A stretch of 64,000 nucleotides of DNA from Streptomyces yatensis (GCF_018069625.1 NZ_CP072941.1:7750001-7814000); one strand, 5' to 3'. Numbered from the stretch's first letter, positions 8,362-16,775 are shown. Numbers and translations: made by a program. Notes: generated by a model not told the origin, from the sequence alone.

Positions 8362-9264
8362 ATGGACTACTCACCGCTGAGGACGGCGCTCGCGGATGTC
8401 GTGGCGATCCCGGTGACTCCGTACGACGCCGATGGCGCCGTGGACCGCGCCGCCTACCGCGCCCTGCTGCGCCGGCTCCTCGACGGCGGGGTCAAGGCCG
8501 TCACCCCGAACGGCAACACCGGCGAGTTCTACGCCCTCACTCTCGAAGAGCGGCGGCTGGTCACCGAGTTGACCGTCGAGGAGGCCGCGGGTCGCGCCGC
8601 CGTCCTCGTCGGCGTCGGCCATGACGCGGCCACCGCCGTCGAGGCCGCCCGCCACGCCCGCACGGCCGGGGCCGACATGGTGATGGTCCATCAGCCGGTG
8701 CACCCCTACGTCGCCCAGGACGGCTGGATCGACTACCACCGCACCATCGCCGAGGCCGTCCCCGAGCTGGGCGTGGTGCCGTATCTGCGCAATCCGCTCA
8801 TCGAGGGCGCGGCCATCGCCCGGCTCGGGGAGGAGTGCCCCCAGGTCATCGGGGTCAAGTACGCGGTCCACGACGCCACCCGCTTCGCCGCCGTGGCGCG
8901 CGACGCCGGGCTGGACCGGTTCGTCTGGGTGGCCGGGCTCGCCGAGCTGTACGCGCCCGCCTACTGGGCGGTCGGCGCCACCGGCTTCACCTCGGGCCTG
9001 GTCAATGTGGCCCCCAACGTCTCGCTCAACATGCTGGGCGCGCTGCGCGCGGGAGACTTTCCGGCCGCGATGAAGGTGTGGGAACAGATCCGGCGGTTCG
9101 AGGACCTCAGAGCCGAACGGCAGTCCGCCAACAACGTCACGGTCGTCAAGGAAGCGCTGGCCGCGATGGGTCTGTGCCGCCGTGATGTGCGCGCCCCGAG
9201 CAAGCCGCTGCCCGAGCCGAGGCGTGCGGAAGTCGCCGCGATCGTCGAGGGGTGGTCGATATGA
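8362..9264 (+). CDS. KdgD-like / dihydrodipicolinate-synthase-family dehydratase or aldolase
   Basis: A 300-residue class I aldolase superfamily enzyme paralogous to KdgD at 3344. It has GNTGEFYALT (residues 51-60), an active-site Tyr in VPYLRNP (Y141) and the Schiff-base Lys in VIGVKYAV (K166). The Y-x-R-N spacing is closer to keto-deoxy sugar acid dehydratases than to true dihydrodipicolinate synthase. AGAAAGGG precedes the ATG. Its stop overlaps the start of the IlvD/Edd dehydratase by ATGA, so it most likely acts on that enzyme's 2-keto-3-deoxy acid product, by dehydration or retro-aldol cleavage. The substrate is not determined. Confidence 0.8.
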   Translation: MDYSPLRTALADVVAIPVTPYDADGAVDRAAYRALLRRLLDGGVKAVTPNGNTGEFYALTLEERRLVTELTVEEAAGRAAVLVGVGHDAATAVEAARHARTAGADMVMVHQPVHPYVAQDGWIDYHRTIAEAVPELGVVPYLRNPLIEGAAIARLGEECPQVIGVKYAVHDATRFAAVARDAGLDRFVWVAGLAELYAPAYWAVGATGFTSGLVNVAPNVSLNMLGALRAGDFPAAMKVWEQIRRFEDLRAERQSANNVTVVKEALAAMGLCRRDVRAPSKPLPEPRRAEVAAIVEGWSI

Positions 9265-11021
9265 GTACCCGTCCCATCGATGCGGGCACCCCGCCCAGAC
9301 CGCGCAAGCGCCCCGAGGAGCTGCGCAGCCACCAGTGGTACGGCACCGAGGGCCTGCGCTCCTTCAGCCACCGGGCCCGCACCCGCCAGCTCGGCTATCT
9401 CCCCGAGGAGCACCTGGGCAAGCCGGTCATCGCGATCCTCAACACCTGGAGCGATATCAACCCCTGCCATGTGCACCTGCGCGACCGCGCCCAGGCGGTC
9501 AAGCGCGGGGTCTGGCAGGCGGGCGGCTTCCCCCTGGAGTTCCCGGTCTCCACGCTCTCCGAGACGTTCCAGAAGCCCACCCCCATGCTCTACCGCAATC
9601 TCCTCGCCATGGAGACCGAGGAGCTCTGCCGCTCCTATCCGGTCGACGGCGCCGTGCTGCTGGGCGGCTGCGACAAGTCCACCCCGGGGCTGCTGATGGG
9701 CGCGGCCAGCGCCGACCTTCCGGCGGTCTTCGTCCCGGCCGGGCCGATGCTGCCGGGGCACTGGCGCAATGAGGTGCTGGGCTCGGGCACCGACATGTGG
9801 AAGTACTGGGACGACAGGCGGGCCGGGCTGATCGGCGACTGCGAGCTGTCCGAGCTGGAGCGGGGGCTGGCCCGTTCGCCCGGCCACTGCATGACGATGG
9901 GCACCGCCTCCACGCTCACGGCCGCCGCCGAGGCGCTGGGCGTGACCGTGCCCGGCGCCTCGTCCATCCCGGCCGTGGACTCCGGGCACGACCGGATGGC
10001 CGCCGCCTCCGGGTTACGCGTGGTCGAGCTGGTCCGGCAGGACCTCAGGCTTTCGGAGATCCTCACCCGGGAGGCGTACGAGGACGCGGTCGCGACCGTG
10101 CTCGCCCTCGGCGGCTCCACCAACGCGGTGATCCATCTGATCGCCATGGCCGGCCGGTCCGGCGTGCGGCTCACCCTCGACGACTTCGACCGCATCGCCC
10201 GTACCGTCCCCGTGCTGGCCGATCTGCGGCCCGGCGGCCGGTATCTGATGGAGGACTTCCACTTCGCCGGCGGGCTCCCGGGCTTCCTCTCCCGCCTCAC
10301 GGACGTCCTGCACCTGGACCGCCCCACCGTCGCCCACCCCACGCTGCGCGAACAGCTCGACGGCACCCTGGTGCACAACCCCGAGGTGATCCGGCCCCGC
10401 GACAACCCGCTGGCCGAGGAGGGCGGAGTGGCGGTGCTGCGCGGCAATCTGTGCCCCGACGGCGCGGTCATCAAGCACATCGCGGCCGAGCCCCGGCTGC
10501 TCCGGCACACGGGCCCCGCCGTGGTCTTCGACGACTACAAGGCGATGCAGGCCACCATCAACGACCCCGCCCTCGGCATCACCGAGGACAGTGTGCTGGT
10601 GCTGCGCAACGCCGGTCCGCTCGGCGGCCCCGGAATGCCCGAGTACGGGATGCTGCCGATCCCCGACCATCTGCTCAAGCAGGGGGTGCGGGACATGGTG
10701 CGGATCTCCGACGCCCGGATGAGCGGCACCAGTTACGGGGCCTGTGTGCTGCACATCGCGCCCGAGTCGTATGTGGGCGGCCCGCTCGCGCTCGTCCGCG
10801 ACGGCGATCGGATCACCCTCGACGTGGCGGCGCGGGTGCTGCGGCTGGAGGTGGACGACGCCGAGCTGGCGCGGCGCCGGGCCGGGTGGACGGCCCCGCC
10901 GCCCCGTTACGAGCGCGGCTACGGCGCGCTCTATCAGGAGCAGATGACCCAGGCCGACACCGGCTGCGACTTCCGCTTCCTGGCCCGCCCCGGGGCGGTG
11001 CCCGAACCCTACGCGGGCTGA
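9261..11021 (+). CDS. IlvD/Edd-family sugar-acid dehydratase (Fe-S)
   Basis: A 586-residue dehydratase. The three cluster cysteines are visible at C69 (SDINPCH), C137 (GGCDKSTPG) and C210 (GHCMTMGTAS). Their spacing of 68 and 73 residues equals that known for the [2Fe-2S] L-arabinonate and D-xylonate dehydratases (C59/C127/C200 in the Rhizobium enzyme, recalled from the literature). That separates it from dihydroxyacid dehydratase. The late motif SDARMSGTSYGACVLH supplies the catalytic Ser region. It should convert an aldonate to its 2-keto-3-deoxy derivative. The start at 9261 (ATGA overlap with the previous stop) is preferred to a GTG three codons upstream. Which aldonate is used cannot be told. 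Confidence 0.85.
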   Translation: MSTRPIDAGTPPRPRKRPEELRSHQWYGTEGLRSFSHRARTRQLGYLPEEHLGKPVIAILNTWSDINPCHVHLRDRAQAVKRGVWQAGGFPLEFPVSTLSETFQKPTPMLYRNLLAMETEELCRSYPVDGAVLLGGCDKSTPGLLMGAASADLPAVFVPAGPMLPGHWRNEVLGSGTDMWKYWDDRRAGLIGDCELSELERGLARSPGHCMTMGTASTLTAAAEALGVTVPGASSIPAVDSGHDRMAAASGLRVVELVRQDLRLSEILTREAYEDAVATVLALGGSTNAVIHLIAMAGRSGVRLTLDDFDRIARTVPVLADLRPGGRYLMEDFHFAGGLPGFLSRLTDVLHLDRPTVAHPTLREQLDGTLVHNPEVIRPRDNPLAEEGGVAVLRGNLCPDGAVIKHIAAEPRLLRHTGPAVVFDDYKAMQATINDPALGITEDSVLVLRNAGPLGGPGMPEYGMLPIPDHLLKQGVRDMVRISDARMSGTSYGACVLHIAPESYVGGPLALVRDGDRITLDVAARVLRLEVDDAELARRRAGWTAPPPRYERGYGALYQEQMTQADTGCDFRFLARPGAVPEPYAG

Positions 11022-11058
11022 CGCCTCCTCCTCGACGCCCAAATTTTTTTGTACGAGA

Positions 11059-11098
11059 TACCGAACGACATTCGGTAAGCGCTTCACGGAAGCGCTTC
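11059..11098. promoter_or_regulatory. Stacked operators before the ABC transporter
   Basis: Three symmetric elements lie within 40 bases. TACCGAA (11059-11065) and TTCGGTA (11071-11077) form a perfect 7-5-7 inverted repeat. AAGCGCTT follows at 11077-11084 and again inside GAAGCGCTTC at 11089-11098. The AAGCGCTT palindrome is the usual core of LacI/GalR-family operators. The region lies 49-88 bases before the permease ATG and next to an AT-rich patch, so dual control of transporter expression by two regulators is likely. Confidence 0.6.
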
Positions 11099-11146
11099 AC
11101 CAACCCGTACCCGCACCCCGTCGACTCCGAGAACGGAGAAGCAGTC

Positions 11147-12073
11147 ATGGCCGACGCCGTGGCGAAACCGCCCCGGGTCACCCGGCGCCGTACCGGAGGA
11201 CCGGCCCGCCGCCTCCCGTATCTGCTGATCGCCCCCGCCGGGCTGCTGATGCTGGGCTTCATCGCCTATCCGATGCTCAGCGTCCTCTACTACAGCCTGC
11301 GGAACTACAACGTCACCAAGCCCTGGCGGAACGGCTACGCGGGCTTCGGCAACTTCACCCGGATCCTCACCGACGACCCGCAGTTCTGGGACACGCTCGT
11401 CTTCAGCGGCAAATGGGTCGTCACCGAGGTACTGCTGCAGCTCCTGCTCGGCCTCGTGCTCGCCCTGCTGGTGCACCAGACCTTCCTCGGCCGCGGTCTC
11501 GCACGCGCGCTGGTCTTCTCGCCCTGGGCCGTGTCCGGGGTGCTGACGACCACCATCTGGATGCTGCTGTACAACCCCTCGACCGGCATCAGCCGCTATC
11601 TCGCGGACGCCGGGATCGGCACCTACGGCACCTCGGTGCTCTCCGACACCGGCACCGTCTTCTGGGCCGCCGTCGTGGCCGAACTCTGGCGCGGCGTCCC
11701 CTTCTTCGCGATCCTCATCCTCGCCGACCTCCAGTCCATCCCCCGGGACCTCTACGAGGCGGCCTCGGTCGACGGCGCGGGCCGGGCGCGACGGTTCCTC
11801 CACATCACCCTGCCGCATCTGAAGGACGCGATCATCCTCTCCACGCTGCTGCGCGGCGTATGGGAGTTCAACAACGTCGATCTGCTCTACACCCTCACCG
11901 GCGGCGGACCGGCCGGACAGACCACCACCCTTCCGCTGTACGTCGCCAACACCGGGATCAACGGCCATGACTTCGGCTACGCCTCCGCGCTGACCACCGT
12001 CGCCTTCGTGATCCTCCTCTTCTGCTCGATCCTCTATCTGCGCCTGAGCAAGTTCGGAGGCGACGCCAAGTGA
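11147..12073 (+). CDS. Sugar ABC transporter permease (MalF type)
   Basis: A 308-residue inner-membrane permease with about six helices. The cytoplasmic EAA loop is EAASVDGAGRARRFLHITLP (about residues 205-224), which docks to the ATPase. RBS GGAGAA precedes the ATG. It overlaps the second permease by GTGA and forms a binding-protein-dependent importer with it and the lipoprotein at 15253. No ATPase gene is present in the operon. In Streptomyces such carbohydrate importers commonly share the MsiK ATPase, which is the expected partner. The cargo is presumably a sugar or oligosaccharide feeding the dehydratases upstream. Confidence 0.88.
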   Translation: MADAVAKPPRVTRRRTGGPARRLPYLLIAPAGLLMLGFIAYPMLSVLYYSLRNYNVTKPWRNGYAGFGNFTRILTDDPQFWDTLVFSGKWVVTEVLLQLLLGLVLALLVHQTFLGRGLARALVFSPWAVSGVLTTTIWMLLYNPSTGISRYLADAGIGTYGTSVLSDTGTVFWAAVVAELWRGVPFFAILILADLQSIPRDLYEAASVDGAGRARRFLHITLPHLKDAIILSTLLRGVWEFNNVDLLYTLTGGGPAGQTTTLPLYVANTGINGHDFGYASALTTVAFVILLFCSILYLRLSKFGGDAK

Positions 12074-12969
12074 CCGCCGCACTCGCCGAGCAGGGCACCC
12101 GGCCCGCCCCCGCGGCCACCCCGCCGCCCGCCGCCCGCGGGAGACGCCGGCGCGGGCTCGACCAGGGCGTACCGCGCTGGCAGATCTATCTGCCGCTGTG
12201 CCTGTATCTGCTGTTCACCCTCGTCCCCTTCTACTGGATGCTGCTGTTCGCGCTGCGCCCCGCGGGCTCGACCGCGCTGGTGCCCTGGCCGGTCACCGGT
12301 GAGCACTTCCAGAAGGTGTGGAACGAGCGCAGCTTCGGGGTCTTCTTCCAGAACAGCATGATCGTCGGCGTCGCCTCGCTGGTGATGACGACGGCGGTGG
12401 CGCTGGCCGGCGGCTACGCCCTCGCGCGCTTCGACTTCCCTGTCAAAAAGGGCTTCATGCTGGCGCTGCTTGCCTCGCAGTTCATCCCGGGCGCGCTGAT
12501 GCTGGTGCCGCTCTTCGAGATCTTCAAGAACCTGCAGATGATCAACTCGCTGGGGAGCGTGGTCATCGCGGAGACGGTCTTCCAGCTCCCCCTGTCGATC
12601 ATCCTCATCAGCGGCTTCATCAAGAACGTGCCGGTGTCGCTCGAGGAACAGGCGTGGGTCGACGGCTGCGGCCGCTTCCGGGCCTTCTGCGCGGTGGTGC
12701 TGCCGCTGCTGCGCCCCGGGCTGATCGCGGTCGGCTCCTTCGCCTTCGTGCACAGCTGGAACCACTTCCTGTTCGCGCTGATGTTCCTCAGCTCCCAGGA
12801 CAAACAGACCATCCCGGTCGGCCTCAACACCCTCATCGGCGCGGACAGCGTCGACCTGGGCGCGCTCGCGGCGGGCGGGGTGATCGCCGCGGTGCCCGTC
12901 GTCATCGTCTTCGCCTTCATCCAGAAATGGCTGATCACCGGCTTCAGCGCGGGGGCGGTCAAGGGCTGA
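12070..12969 (+). CDS. Sugar ABC transporter permease (MalG type)
   Basis: A 299-residue permease with a Pro/Ala-rich cytoplasmic N-terminus and about six membrane helices. Its EAA loop reads EEQAWVDGCGRFRAFCAVVLP. GTG start overlapping the preceding permease stop. It pairs with that permease as the CUT1-family heterodimer. It is followed after 63 bases by the Gfo/Idh dehydrogenase on the same strand, within one presumed transcript. Confidence 0.88.
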   Translation: MTAALAEQGTRPAPAATPPPAARGRRRRGLDQGVPRWQIYLPLCLYLLFTLVPFYWMLLFALRPAGSTALVPWPVTGEHFQKVWNERSFGVFFQNSMIVGVASLVMTTAVALAGGYALARFDFPVKKGFMLALLASQFIPGALMLVPLFEIFKNLQMINSLGSVVIAETVFQLPLSIILISGFIKNVPVSLEEQAWVDGCGRFRAFCAVVLPLLRPGLIAVGSFAFVHSWNHFLFALMFLSSQDKQTIPVGLNTLIGADSVDLGALAAGGVIAAVPVVIVFAFIQKWLITGFSAGAVKG

Positions 12970-13032
12970 CCGAAACGGCCGGCGGCACACCGTATTCGGC
13001 GGCACACCGTACGCGAACGAGGAGGTCCGAGC

Positions 13033-14247
13033 ATGGGCATGGCGCACGCCCCGGGACGAGGGGCAGCCCCGGCCGAGGAACCGATACCCGTCGTCCTCGC
13101 GGGCGCCCGAGGGCATGGGCGCCGGCACCTGGACAACATCCGTCGACTGGCCGCCGAGGGGACGGTCCGGCTCGCCGGGGTGTGCGAACTCCGGCCGCTC
13201 ACCCGTGAGGAGCTGGGCGACGGGATCGGCGAGCCCGAGCAGTCCGCCGATCTGGCCGGACTCGTGGCCCGGACCGGCGCCCGGATCGCCGTCATCTGCA
13301 CCCCGATCCACACCCACGCCGACCTCGCCCTCGCGGCCGCCGAACGCGGTGCGCACCTTCTGCTGGAGAAGCCGCCCACACCCTCGTATGCCGAATTCGC
13401 CCGGCTGAGCGAAGGACTGCGCGACTACGGAACCGCCTGCCAGATCGGCTTCCAGTCACACGGCTCCCACGCCCTGCCCGCCATTCGGAACTTCGTCGCG
13501 GACGGCCGCATAGGGGCGATCCGCGGCATCGGCGCGGCCGGGGCCTGGGCCCGCGGCGAGGACTACTACGCCCGCGCCCCCTGGGCCGGACACCGCACCC
13601 TCGACGGCCGCGACGTCGTCGACGGCGTTCTCACCAACCCCCTCGCCCACGCCGTCGCCACCGCCCTGCACCTCGGCGGCGCCGACCGGGCCGAGGACGT
13701 GGCCGAGATCGAGCTGGAGCTGTACCGGGCCAACGCCATCGAGGCCGACGACACCTCCTGCGTACGGATCCGCACCAGCCGCGGCATCACCGTCGCCGCC
13801 GCCGTCACCCTGTGCGCGGAGGAGCCCGGTGAGCCGTATGTCGTCGTCCACGGCGACCGGGGGCGGATCACCTTCTGGTACAAGCTGGACCGGGTCCGCG
13901 TCGAACGCGACGGAGCGCCGCCCGAGACCACCGACCACGCGCGCACCGATCTGCTGGACAACCTCGTCGCGCATCTGCGCGACGGCACCGAACTGCTCGT
14001 CCCACCGGACCGCACCGGCGCGTTCATGCGCGTCGTCGAGGCGGTCCGCACCGCCCCCGCACCGGTCCCGCTGCCCGCCGACGCCTGGCGCACCGAGGCC
14101 GGTGCGGGCGTCGCCTCGCGAGCCGCCAAGCGGCGCGTGGTGACCGGCATCGACCGACTGGTCACCGCCGGCGCCGAGCGCCTCGCCCTGTACTCGGAAC
14201 TGCGCGCCCCCTGGGCCGCACGCCCCGCGGAGGTCCCGCACCCATGA
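13033..14247 (+). CDS. Gfo/Idh/MocA-family oxidoreductase
   Basis: A 404-residue NAD(P)-dependent dehydrogenase. The N-terminal Rossmann strand is VVLAGARGHGRRHLDNI. The family hallmark EKP appears as LLLEKPPTPSYAEF, followed by the C-terminal alpha/beta domain with GYGT-like Q-I-G-F-Q-S substrate strand. A strong RBS (GAGGAGG) precedes ATG 13033. It is sandwiched between the permeases and the PmoA-like gene, whose start overlaps its stop. In this setting it probably oxidises the imported sugar, or a lactone or keto sugar derived from it, before the IlvD/Edd step. Exact chemistry is not known. Confidence 0.82.
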   Translation: MGMAHAPGRGAAPAEEPIPVVLAGARGHGRRHLDNIRRLAAEGTVRLAGVCELRPLTREELGDGIGEPEQSADLAGLVARTGARIAVICTPIHTHADLALAAAERGAHLLLEKPPTPSYAEFARLSEGLRDYGTACQIGFQSHGSHALPAIRNFVADGRIGAIRGIGAAGAWARGEDYYARAPWAGHRTLDGRDVVDGVLTNPLAHAVATALHLGGADRAEDVAEIELELYRANAIEADDTSCVRIRTSRGITVAAAVTLCAEEPGEPYVVVHGDRGRITFWYKLDRVRVERDGAPPETTDHARTDLLDNLVAHLRDGTELLVPPDRTGAFMRVVEAVRTAPAPVPLPADAWRTEAGAGVASRAAKRRVVTGIDRLVTAGAERLALYSELRAPWAARPAEVPHP

Positions 14248-15098
14248 CACCCCTGACCCCCTCCAACCCGCTGATCCCCTCCCTCACCCGCCGTCCCCCC
14301 TGGACCGTGCTGCGCCATGAGCACCGGGTCGTCGGGTCGTACGCGCACCGCCCCCAACTGCCCGGCACGGTCGCGCCACGCCCGTATCTGCACCCCGTGC
14401 GCACCCTCGGCGGCGTCACCGTCACCGGTCTGCGGCCCGCCGAGGATCCTGCCCACCTGGGTGTGTCCATGGCCATCCCGGAGGTGGCCGGACACGACTT
14501 CCGGGGCGGCCGGGGGAGCCCGGCCCACCAGGGGAGCCAGCGCCATCTCGGCTGGCTGCTGCGCGACCCCGATGGCTTCGTGGAGGAGCTGTCGTGGGAG
14601 GCCGGGGGGCGGCAACTGCTGCTGGAGCGGCGCACGGTGGCCGTACGGTCCCTGGGAACCGCGTGCTGGGCGCTGGACTTCACCTCCGCCCTCACCAATG
14701 TGACGGGCCAGGAGCTCGCCCTCGGCGGGGCGGGCCACGGAGGCGGCTTCTTCTGGCGCGTCCCGCGGCGCCTCGAGCCCGCACAGGTCTTCAGCGCCGA
14801 CGGCGAGGGCGCGGCGGCGGTGCACGGACGGCCCGCGGACTGGCTGGCGCTGGCCACCGACGAGTGGACGCTGGTCTTCGCGGGCGCGACCGGCGACACC
14901 CGGGCCGACCCGTGGTGGGTGCGCACCGGGGAACACCCGGGCATCGGCTCGGCCCTCGCCTCGGACCGCCCACTGCCCCTGGCCCCGGCGGACACGGTCA
15001 CCCGACGCATCGTCACCGCGATAACGGACGGCCGCCTGACCCCCGAAACCGCGGCCCGCCGAGCAGCCCAACTCTCCGACCGAGGCGCGGCCGTATGA
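14244..15098 (+). CDS. PmoA/DUF6807-family protein
   Basis: A 284-residue protein of the family annotated as PmoA-like or DUF6807. Recognisable blocks are RPYLHPVRTLGGVTVT, the His-rich GGRGSPAHQGSQRHLGW and GGAGHGGGFFWRVPR. The name derives from an early methane-monooxygenase annotation and is misleading: there are no membrane helices here. Genes of this family commonly sit next to Gfo/Idh dehydrogenases in sugar loci, as here, where the two overlap by ATGA. The conserved His and Arg residues suggest an enzyme or sugar-binding role, but the function is unknown. Confidence 0.7.
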   Translation: MTPLTPSNPLIPSLTRRPPWTVLRHEHRVVGSYAHRPQLPGTVAPRPYLHPVRTLGGVTVTGLRPAEDPAHLGVSMAIPEVAGHDFRGGRGSPAHQGSQRHLGWLLRDPDGFVEELSWEAGGRQLLLERRTVAVRSLGTACWALDFTSALTNVTGQELALGGAGHGGGFFWRVPRRLEPAQVFSADGEGAAAVHGRPADWLALATDEWTLVFAGATGDTRADPWWVRTGEHPGIGSALASDRPLPLAPADTVTRRIVTAITDGRLTPETAARRAAQLSDRGAAV

Positions 15099-15117
15099 GC
15101 AGGGTTGTGAGCAATCG

Positions 15118-15148
15118 TCCCTCCCCCAGCTACCGCTGGGAGGTGCCC
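15118..15148. repeat. Small palindromic intergenic repeat
   Basis: CCCAGC-TACC-GCTGGG with CTCCC on the left and GAGGTGCCC on the right. From memory this CTCCCAGC-type hairpin recurs in intergenic positions of many Streptomyces genomes. It lies between the PmoA-like gene and the binding-protein gene and may set their relative transcript levels, or simply be an interspersed element. Confidence 0.5.
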
Positions 15149-15252
15149 TGTGGCGGGACGGGTGGGCGCAACCGGACCCGCACACGGCCACGGCCTCAGC
15201 CAAGACGGAGCGACCCCCAAGACCAGCAACCCCGAGGAGACGGACGCACACC

Positions 15253-16593
15253 ATGACCCCACGCACCCGCAGAGCACCCCACACCGCAACCGCCCTCACC
15301 GCACTGCTCACCCTCGCACTCACCGCCACCGCCTGCGGCGACAACGGCTCGGCCACCGGAGAGGAGGGCTCCGGCAAGGGCACCATCACCTTCTGGGACA
15401 ACAACGGCGGCCCCCGCACCAAGGTCTGGAAGCGGATCATCGCCAAGTTCGAGGACAAGTACCCCGACATCACGGTCAAGTACGTCCCGATCCCGATCAC
15501 CAATGTGCAGTCGAAGTACGACACCGCCATTCAGAGCGGCGGCGACAGCCTGCCCGATGTCGGCGGCGTGGGCACCGCGTATCTGGCCAATCTGGTGGCC
15601 CAGGGCGCCCTCGACCCCGTGACCGACCGCATCGACGACAGCGCCCTCAAGGGCAAGCTGATCAAGAACATGGTCGACAGCGTCCGCGCGGCCGGCGGGG
15701 AGGACCAGGAGCTGTACTCCGTCCCGACCTCCGCCAACCAGGGCACCCTCTGGTACCGCACCGACCTCTTCGAGGCGGCGAAGCTGCCGGCGCCGGACAG
15801 CTGGGAGAGGTTCTACAAGGCCGCCGACGAGCTGACCGACAAGGGCGGGAACAAGTTCGGCTTCACCCTGCGCGGCGGCGCGGGCTCGATCGCCCAGGCG
15901 CTGGACATGATGTACGCCCAGTCCGGCATCGCGTCCTTCTGGGACGGCGACAGGACCACCCTCAACGACCCCAGGAACGTCGCGGCGCTCGAGAAGTACA
16001 TCGCCCTCTTCAAGAAGGTCACGCCCGCCGCGGACCTCAACAACGACTTCGCCAAGATGGTCGCCCAGTTCGACCAGGGCGACATCGGAATGCTGCAGCA
16101 CAACCTCGGCAGCTATGTCGACCACGTACGGCTGCTCGGCAAGGAGAAGATCGCGGGCATACCGCTGCCGCCCTCCCGGGCCGGGGCGGCGCGCACCATC
16201 GTCTCCAACCCGGTCGACGGCCTCGGGCTGTTCAAGGCGAGCAAGCACAAGGCGGCGGCCTGGAAGTTCATCGCGTTCGCGGCCTCGCCGGAGATGAACA
16301 GCCTCTGGAACGAGGACGTCGGCGCGATCCCCGCCAACGTCGGTGCCGCGGACGACGACTGGATCGCCGGGGCCCCGCCGACCAAGGCCGCGCTGGAGTC
16401 GCTCAACGATCCGCGGACCAAGGTCGTCCAGCTGCCGTACTACCTCCCGGACTGGAACAACATCAGCAAGGCCGACAACGAGCCCGGCTTCCAGAAGGTG
16501 CTGCTCGGCGAGATGACCGCCAAGGCGTTCTGCGACAAGGTCGCGGACGAGCTCAACGCGGCGCAGGCGGACTGGAAGAAGCACCAGCGCTAG
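15253..16593 (+). CDS. Extracellular solute-binding lipoprotein of the sugar ABC importer
   Basis: A 446-residue family-1 binding protein. The signal peptide ends in the lipobox LTATAC, with lipidation Cys C28. The mature start GTITFWDNNGG is typical, and VPTSANQGTLWYRTDLFEAA is the familiar sugar-binding hinge block. RBS GAGGAG lies 13 bases before the ATG. It delivers substrate to the permeases at 11147-12969. It stands last in the run, separated by a 154-base gap carrying a hairpin, which may allow separate or higher expression. The ligand is presumably a mono- or oligosaccharide or uronide. Confidence 0.9.
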   Translation: MTPRTRRAPHTATALTALLTLALTATACGDNGSATGEEGSGKGTITFWDNNGGPRTKVWKRIIAKFEDKYPDITVKYVPIPITNVQSKYDTAIQSGGDSLPDVGGVGTAYLANLVAQGALDPVTDRIDDSALKGKLIKNMVDSVRAAGGEDQELYSVPTSANQGTLWYRTDLFEAAKLPAPDSWERFYKAADELTDKGGNKFGFTLRGGAGSIAQALDMMYAQSGIASFWDGDRTTLNDPRNVAALEKYIALFKKVTPAADLNNDFAKMVAQFDQGDIGMLQHNLGSYVDHVRLLGKEKIAGIPLPPSRAGAARTIVSNPVDGLGLFKASKHKAAAWKFIAFAASPEMNSLWNEDVGAIPANVGAADDDWIAGAPPTKAALESLNDPRTKVVQLPYYLPDWNNISKADNEPGFQKVLLGEMTAKAFCDKVADELNAAQADWKKHQR

Positions 16594-16624
16594 CCGCGCT
16601 CGATCACCACGTCGCTCCACGGGG

Positions 16625-16650
16625 CCACGGGTCCTCGGGCCCGTGGGTTT
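16625..16650 (+). terminator. Terminator after the binding-protein gene
   Basis: CCACGGG and CCCGTGG flank an 8-base loop and are followed by GTTT, 32 bases after the stop at 16593. This fits the end of the catabolic and transport unit. Confidence 0.55.
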
Positions 16651-16694
16651 CTATGAACCCCATGTATACCTGAGGTGTATAGTGCTCGCAGTTT

Positions 16695-16735
16695 ATGCCG
16701 CCAACAGTACCTATTTATATGCCTGTTGGCGGCAT
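16695..16735. promoter_or_regulatory. Perfect 13-bp inverted repeat before the deacetylase gene
   Basis: ATGCCGCCAACAG (16695-16707) pairs exactly with CTGTTGGCGGCAT (16723-16735) around an AT-rich 15-base spacer. It lies 41 bases before the deacetylase ATG. Upstream, TATAC-CTGAGGT-GTATA (about 16665-16681) is a second, shorter symmetric site. No T-run follows, so an operator or a 5'-UTR hairpin is more likely than a terminator. Confidence 0.55.
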
Positions 16736-16775
16736 TGCGATCACTACTGACAACAAAAGGACTTCGGGGAGAGCA

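Noticed and set aside
13566..15530. 654-codon minus-strand frame over the dehydrogenase and PmoA genes
   Set aside because: No family motifs, Arg/Ser-rich composition; the plus-strand frames give Gfo/Idh and DUF6807 proteins with overlapping starts and stops.
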